Source: Clostridiales bacterium (GTDB lineage Bacteria > Bacillota > Clostridia > Oscillospirales > Oscillospiraceae). Taken from it: 64,000 bases of DNA. Below are positions 24,292 through 35,010 of this stretch, piece after piece. The number at the start of each line of letters is the position of its first letter. The first letter of the stretch is position 1. The DNA lies in the NCBI GenBank assembly GCA_003150485.1, contig QALX01000008.1, positions 45,770 to 109,769 on the forward strand, in the 5' to 3' direction. The position numbers were made by a program, and so were the translations under genes. The notes below the pieces were generated by a model. It worked only from the letters and a program-made list of their open reading frames with translations. It did not search any database and was not told where the DNA came from.

Positions 24292-25659
24292 TCATTTTCC
24301 TACACAGAACCGGGAGAAGATCCGGCTGGTCACGTCCTCGGTGACCCGGCGACCGGAGATCTCGCCCAGGGCGGCCAGGGCGCACTCCACGTCGGAGAGG
24401 ACGGCGTCCGGGGGCATCCCGGCCTCCAGGCCGGACTGAACCGCCGCCAGGGCCTGCTCGGCCCGTCCGGCGGCCTCGGCCTGCCGAGCGTTGGTGAGCA
24501 GCTCGCCCTGCTGTTCGGCGCCGGCGGGGAAGCGGCGGGCGATCTCCGCCTCCAGGGCCTCCAGGCCCCGGGCCTCTTTGGCGCTGACGGACAGCAGGTG
24601 GAACCCCTCCCGCTCCAGGCCGGACAGATCCGCCGCCTGGGGCAGGTCGGACTTGTTCGCCAATACGATGGTCTCCCCCACGGCCTGGGCGGCGTGGAGG
24701 ACCATCCGGTCGTTGTCATCCAGGGGGGCGCTGCCGTCCAGGACCACCAGAGCCAGCTCCGCCCGCTCCAGGGCATCCAGGCTCCGGCGGACCCCCAGCT
24801 GCTCCACCGTGTCCCCGGTGTCCCGGAGCCCGGCGGTGTCGATAAGCCGCAGGAGTACGCCGCCCAGGGTGGCCTTTTCCTCCACCGTGTCCCGGGTGGT
24901 GCCGGGGATGTCGGTGACGATGGCCCGGTCGTAGCCTAGGATGGCGTTGAGGAGGGAGCTCTTCCCGGCGTTGGGGCGGCCCACGATGGCGCAGGGCACC
25001 CCCTCGGTCAGATGGCGGCCCCGGCGGTAGGTGGCCCGGAGGGCGGCCAGCTCAGCGGCGGCGGTTCCGGCGGTCCGGGCGATTTCTGCTGCCTCAAAGG
25101 GTTCAATGTCCTCGTCCGGGTAGTCCAGCACCGCGTGGAAGTGGGCCATCAGGTCCACCAGATTGTCGTAAATGCCGCTGATCTTCCGGCTCATGGCCCC
25201 GGAGAGCTGGCCCACGGCGTTTTTGGCCGCCGCCACGGTCTCCGCGTCGATCAGGTCCACCACGGCCTCGGCCTGGGTCAGATCCATCTTGCCGTTGAGG
25301 AAGGCCCGGCGGGTAAACTCCCCGGCCAGAGCCTGGCGGGCGCCGGCGGCAAAGAGGGCCTCCAGCCCGGCGGCCAGCATGGTGGGGGAGCCGTGGCACT
25401 GGAGCTCCGCCGTGTCCTCGCCGGTATAGCTGGCGGGGGCCACGGAGTAGGTGGCCAGGCAGTTGTCCAGCACCGCCCCGTCCGGGGCGTGCAGCTGGCC
25501 GTAGATCAGGGACTGGGGCGGGTGCTCCACCAGAGGCTGTTTCCCAAAGGGGGTGAAGACCCGGGCCAGCACCTGCCGGGCGGCGGGGCCGGAGATGCGC
25601 AGGATGCCGATGGCGGTGCGGGCGTAGCCGGTGGCGATGGCGGCGATGGTGTCGGTCAT
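24292..25659 (-). CDS. mnmE: tRNA modification GTPase MnmE
   Basis: With MnmG installs the carboxymethylaminomethyl group on wobble U34 of tRNA. Seen: N-terminal folate-binding domain (TIAAIATG...), the G domain with P-loop GRPNAGKSS (about 226-234), DIPGTTRD, DTAGLR and NKSD, and the C-terminal CVGK active-site motif at the very end. 455 aa, normal. The ATG overlaps the stop of the upstream lipid-kinase gene (ATGA), with GAGGAGG upstream. MnmG is not in the window, although the two often sit together near the origin. Confidence 0.95.
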   Translation of the reverse strand: MTDTIAAIATGYARTAIGILRISGPAARQVLARVFTPFGKQPLVEHPPQSLIYGQLHAPDGAVLDNCLATYSVAPASYTGEDTAELQCHGSPTMLAAGLEALFAAGARQALAGEFTRRAFLNGKMDLTQAEAVVDLIDAETVAAAKNAVGQLSGAMSRKISGIYDNLVDLMAHFHAVLDYPDEDIEPFEAAEIARTAGTAAAELAALRATYRRGRHLTEGVPCAIVGRPNAGKSSLLNAILGYDRAIVTDIPGTTRDTVEEKATLGGVLLRLIDTAGLRDTGDTVEQLGVRRSLDALERAELALVVLDGSAPLDDNDRMVLHAAQAVGETIVLANKSDLPQAADLSGLEREGFHLLSVSAKEARGLEALEAEIARRFPAGAEQQGELLTNARQAEAAGRAEQALAAVQSGLEAGMPPDAVLSDVECALAALGEISGRRVTEDVTSRIFSRFCVGK

Positions 25660-26552
25660 GATGGCATTCCTCCTCGAATCATACGCACTGCCTGGGGCAG
25701 AATTTTCACGGTGGCGTCGGTGTGTTCTCCGCCGTACTCCCCGTCCAGGGTCCAGGCCACCGCCTCGTTGCAGTGGAAGGAGACCTGGCTGGCCTGGAAA
25801 GAGAGGACGTTTTCGTTGGGGGCTTTGCTGATCAGGGCGGCCAGCACGGCGTTGAGCTCGGCCAGGGAGGTGGGGGTGCGTACCAGGAGCACCTCGAACT
25901 TGCCGTCGTCCAGAACCACCTCGGCGGTCTTCATACCCTGGAAGCCGCCCACCGAGACCGAGTTGGAGACCATGCCGTAGATATAGTTGCCCTCCTCCAC
26001 CTGGCCGTCGTGCTCGATGGTCATGGAGTAGCTGGTGACCTCCGCCAGGCTCCGGATGCCCTGGAGGACGTAGGCGGCGTGGCCCAGGATCTGCTTCATC
26101 TCCTGGGGGGTGTCATAGGAGACACTGGTAAAGACGCCGAAGGCGGCTACGTAGACGAACACCCGGTCGCCGTTGAACTGGCCCATATCGCAGGCGAAGG
26201 GGGCGCCGGTGACGGCGATCTCCGCCGCTTTGCGGAAGTTGGCGGGGAGGCGGAGGGTTTTGGAGAAGTCGTTGGTGCTGCCTGCGGGCAGGTAGCCCAG
26301 GGGCTTCTCCAAGCCGCCGTGGACGATTCCTGAGACCACTTCGTTTAAGGTGCCGTCGCCGCCGGAGCAGACGATCCGGTCGTACTGCCCCCCCAGTTCC
26401 TGGACGATCCGGGTGGCGTCGCCGCCGGCCCGGGTGGCGTACAGGGTGACCAGCCAGTCCTCCTGCTGGAACTGGGGAATGATGTCCCCCAGGGCGTTGG
26501 TGATTTTCGCCTTGCCTGCGGTGGGGTTATAGATAAACAGAAGCGTTTTCAT
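25656..26552 (-). CDS. YegS/DagK-family diacylglycerol or lipid kinase
   Basis: ATP-dependent lipid kinase; relatives recycle diacylglycerol from lipoteichoic acid synthesis to phosphatidic acid. Seen: NPTAGK near the N-terminus, GGDGTLNEV (about 65-73, nucleotide binding), PAGSTNDFS (about 92-100), and a C-terminal beta-rich domain with LDGE. I chose the second ATG (26552) because GGAG lies nine bases upstream; the ATG two codons earlier is only three bases from it. Translationally coupled to mnmE. Confidence 0.88.
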   Translation of the reverse strand: MKTLLFIYNPTAGKAKITNALGDIIPQFQQEDWLVTLYATRAGGDATRIVQELGGQYDRIVCSGGDGTLNEVVSGIVHGGLEKPLGYLPAGSTNDFSKTLRLPANFRKAAEIAVTGAPFACDMGQFNGDRVFVYVAAFGVFTSVSYDTPQEMKQILGHAAYVLQGIRSLAEVTSYSMTIEHDGQVEEGNYIYGMVSNSVSVGGFQGMKTAEVVLDDGKFEVLLVRTPTSLAELNAVLAALISKAPNENVLSFQASQVSFHCNEAVAWTLDGEYGGEHTDATVKILPQAVRMIRGGMPS

Positions 26553-26599
26553 ACGCATTCACTCCAAAAAGAAGATAAAAATCCAGATAACTAATACTC

Positions 26600-26628
26600 A
26601 TTATGATGGAAGTCGACGGAAAAAACAA
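26600..26628 (-). promoter_or_regulatory. promoter for the lipid kinase-mnmE operon
   Basis: On the minus strand TTGTTT, 17 bp, CATAAT. Confidence 0.45.
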
Positions 26629-26699
26629 CAGGAATTTATGAACTTTCACGGAGGAGATGCGCTGCGGGAAAAATTATTTCGGGGGGAGAACCGGGGCAA

Positions 26700-26747
26700 T
26701 GTATCATACGATACAGTCTGGACTGCCGTCCGGTTATATGATAAAAT
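26700..26747 (+). promoter_or_regulatory. palindrome plus candidate promoter for ilvE
   Basis: TGTATCATACGATACA (26700-26715) is a perfect dyad with a 4-base centre, directly followed by TGGACT, 17 bp, TAAAAT (26719-26747). A regulator could bind against the -35 box. No T-box leader is present in the ~60 nt before the start codon. Confidence 0.4.
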
Positions 26748-26811
26748 TATTCAGAGTAAAAGAGCCGCTGCAAAGAGTGAGAAAGATCAAGCGGCCAGGG
26801 AGGCATATATT

Positions 26812-27882
26812 ATGTTGGATATCCGCGTTGAATTGACCAAAACCCCCAAGGCAAAGCCTGCTGACGAGAGCAAGCTGGGGTTCGGCAAGGTTTTTTCCGA
26901 CCACATGTTCGTCATGGACTACAACCCCGAGCAGGGCTGGCATGACGCCCGCATCATCCCCTATCAGAGCTTCAGCATGGATCCGGCCAGCGTCGTCTTC
27001 CACTATGCCCAGGAGATTTTTGAGGGCCTGAAGGCGTACCGGACCGCAGAGGGCAAGATTCAGCTCTTCCGCCCCGACTGCAACGCCCAGCGCTGCAACG
27101 ACTCCGCCGACCGGATGTGCATGCCCCGAATCCCGGTGGAAGACTTTGTCCAGGCTGTCAAGGCCCTGGTCAAGGTGGAGGCGGATTGGGTGCCCCACTC
27201 CGACGGCACGTCCCTGTACATCCGCCCCTTCATGATCGCCACTGACGTGGGCTTGGGCGTCCACGCCTCCCACAACTACCGGTTCTGCATCATCACCGCC
27301 CCCTCCGGCGCCTACTATGCCGAGGGTCTGGCCCCCGTGCGCATCTACGTGGAGGACGAGTTTATCCGCGCCGCCCCCGGCCTCACCGGTTTCTGCAAGT
27401 GCGGCGGCAACTACGCCGCTTCCATCAAGGCCGGAGACCTGGCCGAGCAGCAGGGTTACGCCCAGGTGCTGTGGCTGGACGGCGTGGAGAAGAAGTACGT
27501 GGAAGAAGTGGGCGCCATGAACATCATGTTCAAGATCGACGGCAAGATCTACACCGCCCCCTGCGTGGGCACCGTGCTCCCCGGTGTCACCCGCCGCAGC
27601 TGCATCGAGCTGTGCCGGGACTGGGGCTATGAGGTCATCGAGGACCGGCTGGCCATCGCCGACATCATGAAGGCTGCCGAGGACGGCAAGCTGGAGGAGG
27701 TCTTCGGCACCGGCACCGCCGCCGTGGTCTCCCCGGTCAAGGAGCTGCGCTGGAAGGGCCAGGTGGCCCACATCTCCGGCGGCCAGATCGGCCCCATGAC
27801 CCAGAAGCTCTACGACACCCTCACCGGCATCCAGTGGGGCAAGCTGCCAGACGAAAAGGGCTGGACGGTCCCGGTGGACTGA
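26812..27882 (+). CDS. ilvE: branched-chain amino acid aminotransferase
   Basis: PLP fold-type IV enzyme for the last step of Leu, Ile and Val synthesis or first step of their breakdown. Seen: large-subfamily (BCAT type) length of 356 aa, the QEIFEGLKAYR motif, the catalytic lysine in EKKYVEEVGAMN region, GTGTAAVVSPV phosphate-binding turn. The ATG at 26812 is preceded by GGGAGG; the long in-frame upstream extension is unrelated. No other branched-chain genes are nearby. Confidence 0.93.
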   Translation: MLDIRVELTKTPKAKPADESKLGFGKVFSDHMFVMDYNPEQGWHDARIIPYQSFSMDPASVVFHYAQEIFEGLKAYRTAEGKIQLFRPDCNAQRCNDSADRMCMPRIPVEDFVQAVKALVKVEADWVPHSDGTSLYIRPFMIATDVGLGVHASHNYRFCIITAPSGAYYAEGLAPVRIYVEDEFIRAAPGLTGFCKCGGNYAASIKAGDLAEQQGYAQVLWLDGVEKKYVEEVGAMNIMFKIDGKIYTAPCVGTVLPGVTRRSCIELCRDWGYEVIEDRLAIADIMKAAEDGKLEEVFGTGTAAVVSPVKELRWKGQVAHISGGQIGPMTQKLYDTLTGIQWGKLPDEKGWTVPVD

Positions 27883-27908
27883 TACAACAGAAATTGTTCC
27901 TGGAAAGC

Positions 27909-27942
27909 GCAGGGCCCCGAACCATCCGGTTCGGGGCCCTGC
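27909..27942 (+). terminator. hairpin after ilvE
   Basis: GCAGGGCCCCGAACC / GGTTCGGGGCCCTGC perfect 15-bp stem with a 4-base loop, lacking a clear T run. From here to 28143 I see no gene. Confidence 0.6.
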
Positions 27943-28143
27943 TTCGCCGTCGTTGTCCCGAAGGCCGCGGCAAAAGGGGGGAGCGGCGACGCAGTGCGGG
28001 GGCTGTCCTCCGTCAAAAAGACCGTCCGGCCGGGAGACCGGGTGGAAGGATGCGGAAGGGAAAAAAGAGAGGGAAAATGTGTTTTTCAGCGGCAGAATGG
28101 TAAAAATGATTGCATAAACCCGGTTAAAAAGCGGAAAATGGTG

Positions 28144-28172
28144 TTGATTTTCAGAACAAATTGGGCTAGAAT
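28144..28172 (+). promoter_or_regulatory. sigma-A promoter for trmL
   Basis: TTGATT, 17 bp, TAGAAT. Confidence 0.6.
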
Positions 28173-28202
28173 AGACCGTGCTTATGGGAGGTGCGTTGGT
28201 CC

Positions 28203-28718
28203 GTGGTTCATATCGTGTTAGTCGAGCCGGAAATTCCGCAAAATACCGGAAATATCGCCCGTACCTGCGCGGTTACCCACAGCAGCCTGCACCTGATCCG
28301 CCCCCTGGGCTTCGAGGTCAGCGAGCGGGCCGTGCGCCGGGCGGGCCTGGACTATTGGAGCCAGGTGTCCGTCACCGTCTATGAGGACCTGACGGACTTT
28401 TTTACCCGGCATCCCGACGCGGAGCAGCGCCTCTGGCTGGCCACCAGCAAGGGCCCCCAGGTTTACACCCGGGCCCGGTACGAGGCGGACTGCTACCTGT
28501 TCTTCGGAAAGGAGACCGCAGGTCTCCCCCGGTGGCTGCGGGAAAAATATTATCATCGTTGTGTCCGCATCCCGATGGTTTCGGGAGCGCGATGCCTGAA
28601 CCTGTCCAATTCCGCCGCGGTGCTCACCTATGAGGTGCTGCGCCAGCATGATTTTCCGGGTCTGACCGGAGAGGGGGAAATGACGGAAACGGCTCCGGTT
28701 CAGACGCTTTTCAGATAA
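28203..28718 (+). CDS. trmL: tRNA (cytidine(34)-2'-O)-methyltransferase
   Basis: SPOUT-family enzyme that 2'-O-methylates the wobble base of tRNA-Leu isoacceptors. Seen: [17 protein letters not shown] at the N-terminus, FGKETAGLP, and the knot motif RIPM...[15 protein letters not shown]. The GTG at 28203 gives the usual N-terminus (MVHIVLVEP) with GGGAGG about 11 bases upstream; a GTG 12 bases earlier is in frame but overlaps that site. 26 bp separate it from pgk, so it may lead the glycolytic operon. Confidence 0.92.
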   Translation: MVHIVLVEPEIPQNTGNIARTCAVTHSSLHLIRPLGFEVSERAVRRAGLDYWSQVSVTVYEDLTDFFTRHPDAEQRLWLATSKGPQVYTRARYEADCYLFFGKETAGLPRWLREKYYHRCVRIPMVSGARCLNLSNSAAVLTYEVLRQHDFPGLTGEGEMTETAPVQTLFR

Positions 28719-28744
28719 GGGGTTTTGAAAGGAGTACGAAACAG

Positions 28745-29944
28745 ATGAATTATAACAAACAGACGGTGACCGATGTCCCGGCAGCGGGGAAAAAGGTGTT
28801 GCTCCGCTGCGACTTCAACGTGCCCATGGCCAAGGACGGCAGCGGCACGATTACCGACGACAAGCGGATCCAGGCGGCCCTGCCCACCATCCAGTACCTG
28901 CTGGACAACCAGGCGGCGGTGATCGCCTGCTCCCACATGGGGAAGCCCAAGGGGAAGTGGAAGCCTGAGCTGAGCCTGGCGCCGGTGGCAAAGCGGCTGA
29001 GCGAGCTGCTGGGGAAGGAAGTCGTTATGGCCAAGGACGTCATCGGCCCCGACGCCACCGCCAAGGCGGCGGCCCTCCAGCCCGGTCAGATCATGTTGCT
29101 GGAGAACCTGCGCTTTGAGCCGGGGGAGGAGAAGAACGACCCGGCCTTTGCCAAGGCCCTGGCGGAGATGGCAGAGCTCTACGTGTCCGACGCCTTCGGC
29201 ACCGTTCACCGGGCCCACGCCTCCACCGCAGGGGTAGCCAGCTATCTGCCCGCCGTGTCCGGATTCCTGATTCAGAAGGAGCTGGAGATCATCGGCGGCG
29301 CCTTGCAAAACCCCAAGCGCCCCTTGGTGGCAGTGCTGGGCGGCAGCAAGGTCTCCTCCAAGATCGGCGTTATCAACAACCTGCTGGAGCTGGCGGATAC
29401 CGTCATCATCGGCGGCGGCATGGCCTACACCTTCGCCAAGGCCCAGGGCGGCGAGATCGGCACCTCCCTGCTGGAGCCGGACTGGATTGACTACGCAGGC
29501 GAGATGATTCAGAAGGCCGCGGCCAAGGGTGTCAAGCTGCTGCTGCCGGTGGACAACGTGTGCGCAAAGGAGTTCTCCGCCGACGCGGAGCCGGAGCTGT
29601 ATCCCGCCGGTCAGATTCCCGCCGACCGGATGGGCATGGACATCGGCCCGGAGACCCAGAAGATCTACGCCGAGGCGGTGAAGGACGCCGGGACCGTCAT
29701 CTGGAATGGTCCCATGGGCGTGTTTGAGTTCCCCGCCTTCGCCAAGGGAACTGAGGCCATGGCAGAGGCCCTGGCCAACAGCGATGCCGTCACCATCATC
29801 GGCGGCGGCGACAGCGCGGCGGCAGTCCAGCAGCTGGGCTATGCCGACCGGATGACCCATATCTCCACCGGCGGCGGCGCCTCCCTGGAGTTTATGGAGG
29901 GCAAAGAGCTGCCCGGCGTGGCGGCTCTGCTGGACAAGAAATAA
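28745..29944 (+). CDS. pgk: phosphoglycerate kinase
   Basis: Transfers the acyl phosphate of 1,3-bisphosphoglycerate to ADP. Seen: RCDFNVPM (about 21-28), [31 protein letters not shown], and the C-terminal GGGDSAAA and [11 protein letters not shown]. 399 aa, normal. No gapA is next to it. The last 33 bases, encoding [10 protein letters not shown] plus stop, are the start of a ~155-bp tandem repeat that extends to 30256. Confidence 0.96.
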   Translation: MNYNKQTVTDVPAAGKKVLLRCDFNVPMAKDGSGTITDDKRIQAALPTIQYLLDNQAAVIACSHMGKPKGKWKPELSLAPVAKRLSELLGKEVVMAKDVIGPDATAKAAALQPGQIMLLENLRFEPGEEKNDPAFAKALAEMAELYVSDAFGTVHRAHASTAGVASYLPAVSGFLIQKELEIIGGALQNPKRPLVAVLGGSKVSSKIGVINNLLELADTVIIGGGMAYTFAKAQGGEIGTSLLEPDWIDYAGEMIQKAAAKGVKLLLPVDNVCAKEFSADAEPELYPAGQIPADRMGMDIGPETQKIYAEAVKDAGTVIWNGPMGVFEFPAFAKGTEAMAEALANSDAVTIIGGGDSAAAVQQLGYADRMTHISTGGGASLEFMEGKELPGVAALLDKK

Positions 29945-30256
29945 TCGCAGAAGCAGCTTGTGCATAGCTGCGTGGGAGAACCGGCAGCCGGGCAGCTCAC
30001 AGCCCCGGAGGGGCGTGCAGCTCCGGCGGGGTCCCCGGAAAATCGGAGATTTTCGGGGGTGCAATCCCGGCGTGGCGGCTCTGCTGGACAAGAAATAAAC
30101 GCAGAAGACAGCTCGTGCATAGCTGCGCGGGAAAACCGGCAGCCGGGCAGCTCACAGCCCCGGAGGGGCGTGCAGTTCCGGCGGGGTCCCCGGAAAATCG
30201 GAGATTTTCGGGGGTGCAATCCCGGCGTGGCGGCTCTGCTGGACAAAAAGTAATCC
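29912..30256 (+). repeat. tandem duplication of the pgk 3' end (2.2 units, 154-155 bp)
   Basis: Unit 1 runs 29912-30065, unit 2 30066-30220, and a partial third 30221-30256. Each begins with the pgk tail codons (CCCGGCGTGGCGGC..., [10 protein letters not shown] and stop) and then a non-coding part with a GCCGGGCAGCTCACAG segment, GGAGGGGCGTGCAG, and a stem CCCCGGAAAATC / GATTTTCGGGG. Units differ at only a few positions, for instance AAGAAATAA versus AAAAAGTAA at the last copy. It fills most of the pgk-tpiA gap; 30257-30397 has no recognisable feature. Confidence 0.9.
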
Positions 30257-30397
30257 CAGAAACCGACCGTGTGCGCCTGGGCGAAACACTGGTGCAGCGG
30301 CGTTGCTGGATCAAGCGTAACCGTCTCTCAGACAGGCAACCTGGCGGCGGCAGAGGGACCGCCGCCGGGAGAACAATAGAAAGAGGTAAACAGGATC

Positions 30398-31171
30398 ATG
30401 AATAGAAGATATCGGAAAACGATCATTGCCGGCAACTGGAAGATGAACAAGACTGCGTCTGAGACCAAGGCCTTTGCCGACGAACTGAAGACCATGCTGC
30501 CCAAGGCCAAGTGGTGTGATATTCTGCTGTGTGTCCCCTTTGTGAACATCCCGGCGGCGCAGAAGGCGTTTAAAGATACCCGCGTGATGATCGGGGCCCA
30601 GAACCTGCACTTTGAGGAGTCCGGCGCCTATACCGGCGAGGTCTCCGCCGCCATGCTCAAGGAGCTGGGGGTCAAGTACGCCATCATCGGCCACTCCGAG
30701 CGGCGGCAGTACTGGAACGACAATGACATCATCGTTAACCGCAAGGCCCACGCTGCCATCAACGCGGGGCTGTACCCGGTGATCTGCGTGGGCGAGTCCA
30801 AGGAGCAGCGGGAGCTGGGGGTGACCCGGGAGGTCATCGACCTGCAGGTCAAGACCGCCCTGGCCGGTATCCCGGCGGAGAAGATCCGCCACGTGGTCAT
30901 CGCCTACGAGCCCCTGTGGGCCATCGGCACCGGCGACACCGCCACCGCTGAACAGGCCAACGAGGTCAACGAGGAGATCCGCACCGTGATTCGCAAACTG
31001 TATGGCGCCCGGGTGGCCCGCAGCGTCACCATCCTCTACGGCGGCTCCATGAACGAGGGCAACGCCCGGGAACTGCTGGCCCAGCCCGACGTGGACGGCG
31101 GCCTGATCGGCGGCGCGTCCCTGGTTCCGGAGAAGTTCACCGCCATCATCAACGCGGCCAATCAGGAGTGA
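30398..31171 (+). CDS. tpiA: triosephosphate isomerase
   Basis: Interconverts dihydroxyacetone phosphate and glyceraldehyde 3-phosphate. Seen: GNWKMNK (catalytic K), GHSERR (catalytic His), AYEPLWAIGTG (catalytic Glu, about 167-177), YGGSMNEGN and GGASL. 257 aa. It sits after the pgk tail repeats, 453 bp from pgk, and 31 bp before gpmI. Confidence 0.97.
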   Translation: MNRRYRKTIIAGNWKMNKTASETKAFADELKTMLPKAKWCDILLCVPFVNIPAAQKAFKDTRVMIGAQNLHFEESGAYTGEVSAAMLKELGVKYAIIGHSERRQYWNDNDIIVNRKAHAAINAGLYPVICVGESKEQRELGVTREVIDLQVKTALAGIPAEKIRHVVIAYEPLWAIGTGDTATAEQANEVNEEIRTVIRKLYGARVARSVTILYGGSMNEGNARELLAQPDVDGGLIGGASLVPEKFTAIINAANQE

Positions 31172-31202
31172 GGGGCGACGTGACAGAGAGGGTTACCGTG
31201 AC

Positions 31203-32720
31203 ATGAAAACACCGACAACTTTGATTATTATGGACGGCTTCGGCCTGCGGGACGAGGTGCAGGGCAACGCGGTGAAGTCCGCGCCCACTCCCGTCCTGGA
31301 TAAGCTGTTTGCCGAACATCCCACCAGCCGGCTTTCCGCCTCCGGTCTGGATGTGGGCCTGCCTGTGGGACAGATGGGCAACAGCGAAGTGGGACATACC
31401 AACATCGGCGCAGGACGGGTGGTCTTTCAGGACCTGCCCCGGATTACCAAGGCCATCGAGGACGGGAGCTTCTTCCAGAATCCGGCCTACCGCAAGGCCA
31501 TGACGGCCGCCAAAGAGCAGGGGACCGCAGTCCACATCTTTGGCCTGCTCTCCGACGGCGGCGTCCACTCCCACATCACCCACATGGAGGCGGCAGTAAA
31601 AATGGCCGCTGAGCTGGGCTGCCCCAGAATCTGCGTCCACTGCTTCCTGGATGGCCGGGACGTGCCCCCCACCTCGGGCAAGGGATTTGTGGCCCGGATG
31701 CAGGAGTTCTGCCGCCCCTACGGCGCCCAGATCGTCACCGTCCAGGGCCGCTACTACGCTATGGACCGGGACACCAACTGGGATCGGACCGAGAAGGCCT
31801 ATGACGCCATGGTCTGCGGCCAGGCTCCCTATGTGCCCGACCCGGTGGACGCGGTCCAGGGGTCCTACAACAGCGATGTTACCGACGAGTTTATGGAGCC
31901 GGTGGTCTGTGTCAAAGGCGCCGGGATCGGCCCCAATGACTCCATTATCTTTATGAACTTCCGCCCCGACCGGGCCCGCCAGATCACACGGACCTTTGTG
32001 GACCCGGGGTTTGACGGCTTTGAGCGGAAGAACGGGTTTTTCCCGGTTCAGTTCGTCTGCACCACCAGCTACGACGCCACCATGCCCAACGTGGACGTGG
32101 CCTTCCCAAAGGAGGAGCTTCACAACGTGTTCGGCGCCTATATTGCCAGCCTGGGCCTGACCCAGCTGCGCATCGCCGAGACCGAGAAGTACGCCCACGT
32201 GACCTTTTTCTTCAACGGCGGTGTGGAGACCGTGTTCCCCGGCGAGGAGCGGGTGCTGATCCACTCCCCCAAGGTGGCCACCTACGATCTGAAGCCGGAC
32301 ATGTCCGCCAACGAGGTCACAGCCGCCTGCGTGGAGCAGATCGAGAGCGGGAACTTTGACGTGATCATCCTGAACTTCGCCAACTGCGACATGGTGGGCC
32401 ACACCGGCGTCTATGAGGCCGCACGGCTGGCGGTGGAGACCGTGGACCGCTGCGTGGGCCAGGTGGTGGAGGCCACCAGTAAGATGGGCGGCATCACCCT
32501 GATCACCGCCGACCACGGCAACAGCGAGCAGATGTTCCAGGACGACGGGGTCTCCCCCATGACCGCCCACACCACCAATCCAGTGCCCTTCTGCATTGTG
32601 GGCGCCAACGTGCAGCTGCGGGACGGCATTCTGGCCGACATCGCCCCCACGATGCTGGACCTGATGGGGCTGGAAAAGCCGCCGGAGATGGACGGCAAAA
32701 CCCTGATTGTGCCCGGTTAA
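31203..32720 (+). CDS. gpmI: 2,3-bisphosphoglycerate-independent phosphoglycerate mutase
   Basis: Mn-dependent enzyme converting 3- to 2-phosphoglycerate through a phosphoserine. Seen: alkaline-phosphatase fold with IIMDGFG (metal ligand Asp), the nucleophile serine in GQMGNSEVGH, the inserted phosphotransferase domain (about 75-310: SDGGVHSH, DGRDVPP, GRYYAMDRD), and the C-terminal metal ligands NCDMVGHTG and TADHGNSEQM. 505 aa. A T-rich terminator follows. Confidence 0.96.
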   Translation: MKTPTTLIIMDGFGLRDEVQGNAVKSAPTPVLDKLFAEHPTSRLSASGLDVGLPVGQMGNSEVGHTNIGAGRVVFQDLPRITKAIEDGSFFQNPAYRKAMTAAKEQGTAVHIFGLLSDGGVHSHITHMEAAVKMAAELGCPRICVHCFLDGRDVPPTSGKGFVARMQEFCRPYGAQIVTVQGRYYAMDRDTNWDRTEKAYDAMVCGQAPYVPDPVDAVQGSYNSDVTDEFMEPVVCVKGAGIGPNDSIIFMNFRPDRARQITRTFVDPGFDGFERKNGFFPVQFVCTTSYDATMPNVDVAFPKEELHNVFGAYIASLGLTQLRIAETEKYAHVTFFFNGGVETVFPGEERVLIHSPKVATYDLKPDMSANEVTAACVEQIESGNFDVIILNFANCDMVGHTGVYEAARLAVETVDRCVGQVVEATSKMGGITLITADHGNSEQMFQDDGVSPMTAHTTNPVPFCIVGANVQLRDGILADIAPTMLDLMGLEKPPEMDGKTLIVPG

Positions 32721-32750
32721 TGGAGCCACGTGGAATCAAACAGCTAAAAA

Positions 32751-32792
32751 GACAGCCGAACGCGGCAATTCGCTGCGTCCGGCTGTTTTTTT
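32751..32792 (+). terminator. intrinsic terminator after gpmI
   Basis: Stem ACAGCCG...CGGCTGT with an inner GCGGC/GCTGC pairing, then TTTTTTT. It separates eno from the pgk-tpiA-gpmI unit. Confidence 0.85.
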
Positions 32793-32824
32793 CGGCCCAA
32801 TTCCGGGCATACTGAGGGTAATGA

Positions 32825-34144
<1,320 letters not shown>

Positions 34145-34276
34145 AAGGCGCAAAAAAACGCCCCGCGGGCGAAAAAGTAGGAATACACCGGGCAAAGTCC
34201 GGTTTTTGGGACAGCAGATCCGGTATGATTGAGGCAGAAAGGCGAACAATCGTTCAATCAGACAGGAGGCGATCCC

Positions 34277-34513
34277 ATGAACAGAAACTGGAGAGAGACA
34301 GGCGGGGCGCGGCGGCCCCTGGAGCGGGAAAAGGTGATCTACCTGGCCGACTATGCCGAGCCGGTGCGCCGGTACACGGTGACCTGGGAGCGGTCCCAGC
34401 CAGAGCTGCCCCGATGGCTGGAGACGCTGAGCAACTGGGTAGAGGGGCTGTCCACAGCGGTGATGGCTGGGTGCGCGGTGTACTGGATGTGGTACTGCAT
34501 GTGGGGGCTGTGA
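34277..34513 (+). CDS. small single-span membrane protein, unknown
   Basis: 78 aa. The ATG at 34277 is preceded by AGGAGG at seven bases, so translation is well supported. A charged N-terminal half (to about residue 50) is followed by one hydrophobic segment near the C-terminus containing W, Y, M and C (AVMAGCAVYWMWYCMWG). Family not recognised. It lies 130 bp after eno and is followed by a terminator. It could be a small regulatory membrane protein. Confidence 0.6.
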   Translation: MNRNWRETGGARRPLEREKVIYLADYAEPVRRYTVTWERSQPELPRWLETLSNWVEGLSTAVMAGCAVYWMWYCMWGL

Positions 34514-34523
34514 GGGATAAAAG

Positions 34524-34556
34524 AAAAGGATCTGAGCCCTGACTCAAATCCTTTTC
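34524..34556. terminator. hairpin after the small membrane protein
   Basis: Stem GAAAAGGAT...TGAG / CTCA...ATCCTTTTC with one mismatch; bidirectional shape. The following A/T-rich stretch 34557-34839 holds no gene I can support. Confidence 0.6.
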
Positions 34557-34839
34557 AACCTAAACAGCTGATCCAGCGCCGTGATCCTCTTGGCAACGCT
34601 ATTGCGGAGCCGCACGGCAACGGTTCAGCTTGATGTATATAATTTACCATAAACCTTGCATTTATACAAGTAAAAGTAAACAAAAAAACGACAAAATCCG
34701 AAATATTTTTCTGGGGGTCTTTGTGCAGAAGGACAAACGAAGAAAAATGTGCGCGAAATAAGGACAAATGTGCGCAGAACAGTGGGCGGCGGACCGATTT
34801 GCCCGCCGGAATCCAGAGGAGAAATCGGAAATATTTTGC

Positions 34840-34868
34840 TTTACAAGTTTATAGAAGTGTGCTATCCT
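34840..34868 (+). promoter_or_regulatory. promoter and ~135-nt leader of rpsO
   Basis: TTTACA, 17 bp, TATCCT. The leader from about 34876 to 35010 is GC-rich with short stems (TCGGAGCTTTTCCGA) and may carry the S15 autoregulatory site known in other bacteria; not matched to a specific motif. Confidence 0.5.
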
Positions 34869-35010
34869 TGCTAAGAGTGTAATATTCGGAGCTTTTCCGA
34901 GTGGCGCGCCCGCCCCGGGGCCTGGTTTGAGGATACAGCGGCTCTGCCGTAGTTCACCTGCCCGATACTCAGCCCCGTGGGAATTTTATTTGAAAGGTGG
35001 AGCACATTCC

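Noticed and set aside
26638..26811. N-terminal extension of ilvE from an in-frame ATG at 26638
   Set aside because: The residues match no aminotransferase N-terminus, and a clean GGGAGG site precedes the ATG at 26812.
29839..30405. Overlapping frames in the pgk tail repeats on both strands
   Set aside because: They are produced by the tandem duplication; the residues repeat with the DNA and end in the pgk tail [10 protein letters not shown], so they are not separate genes.
34555..34767. 70-codon minus-strand frame after the small membrane protein
   Set aside because: No ribosome-binding site, A/T-rich non-coding look, and it starts in the gap before rpsO.
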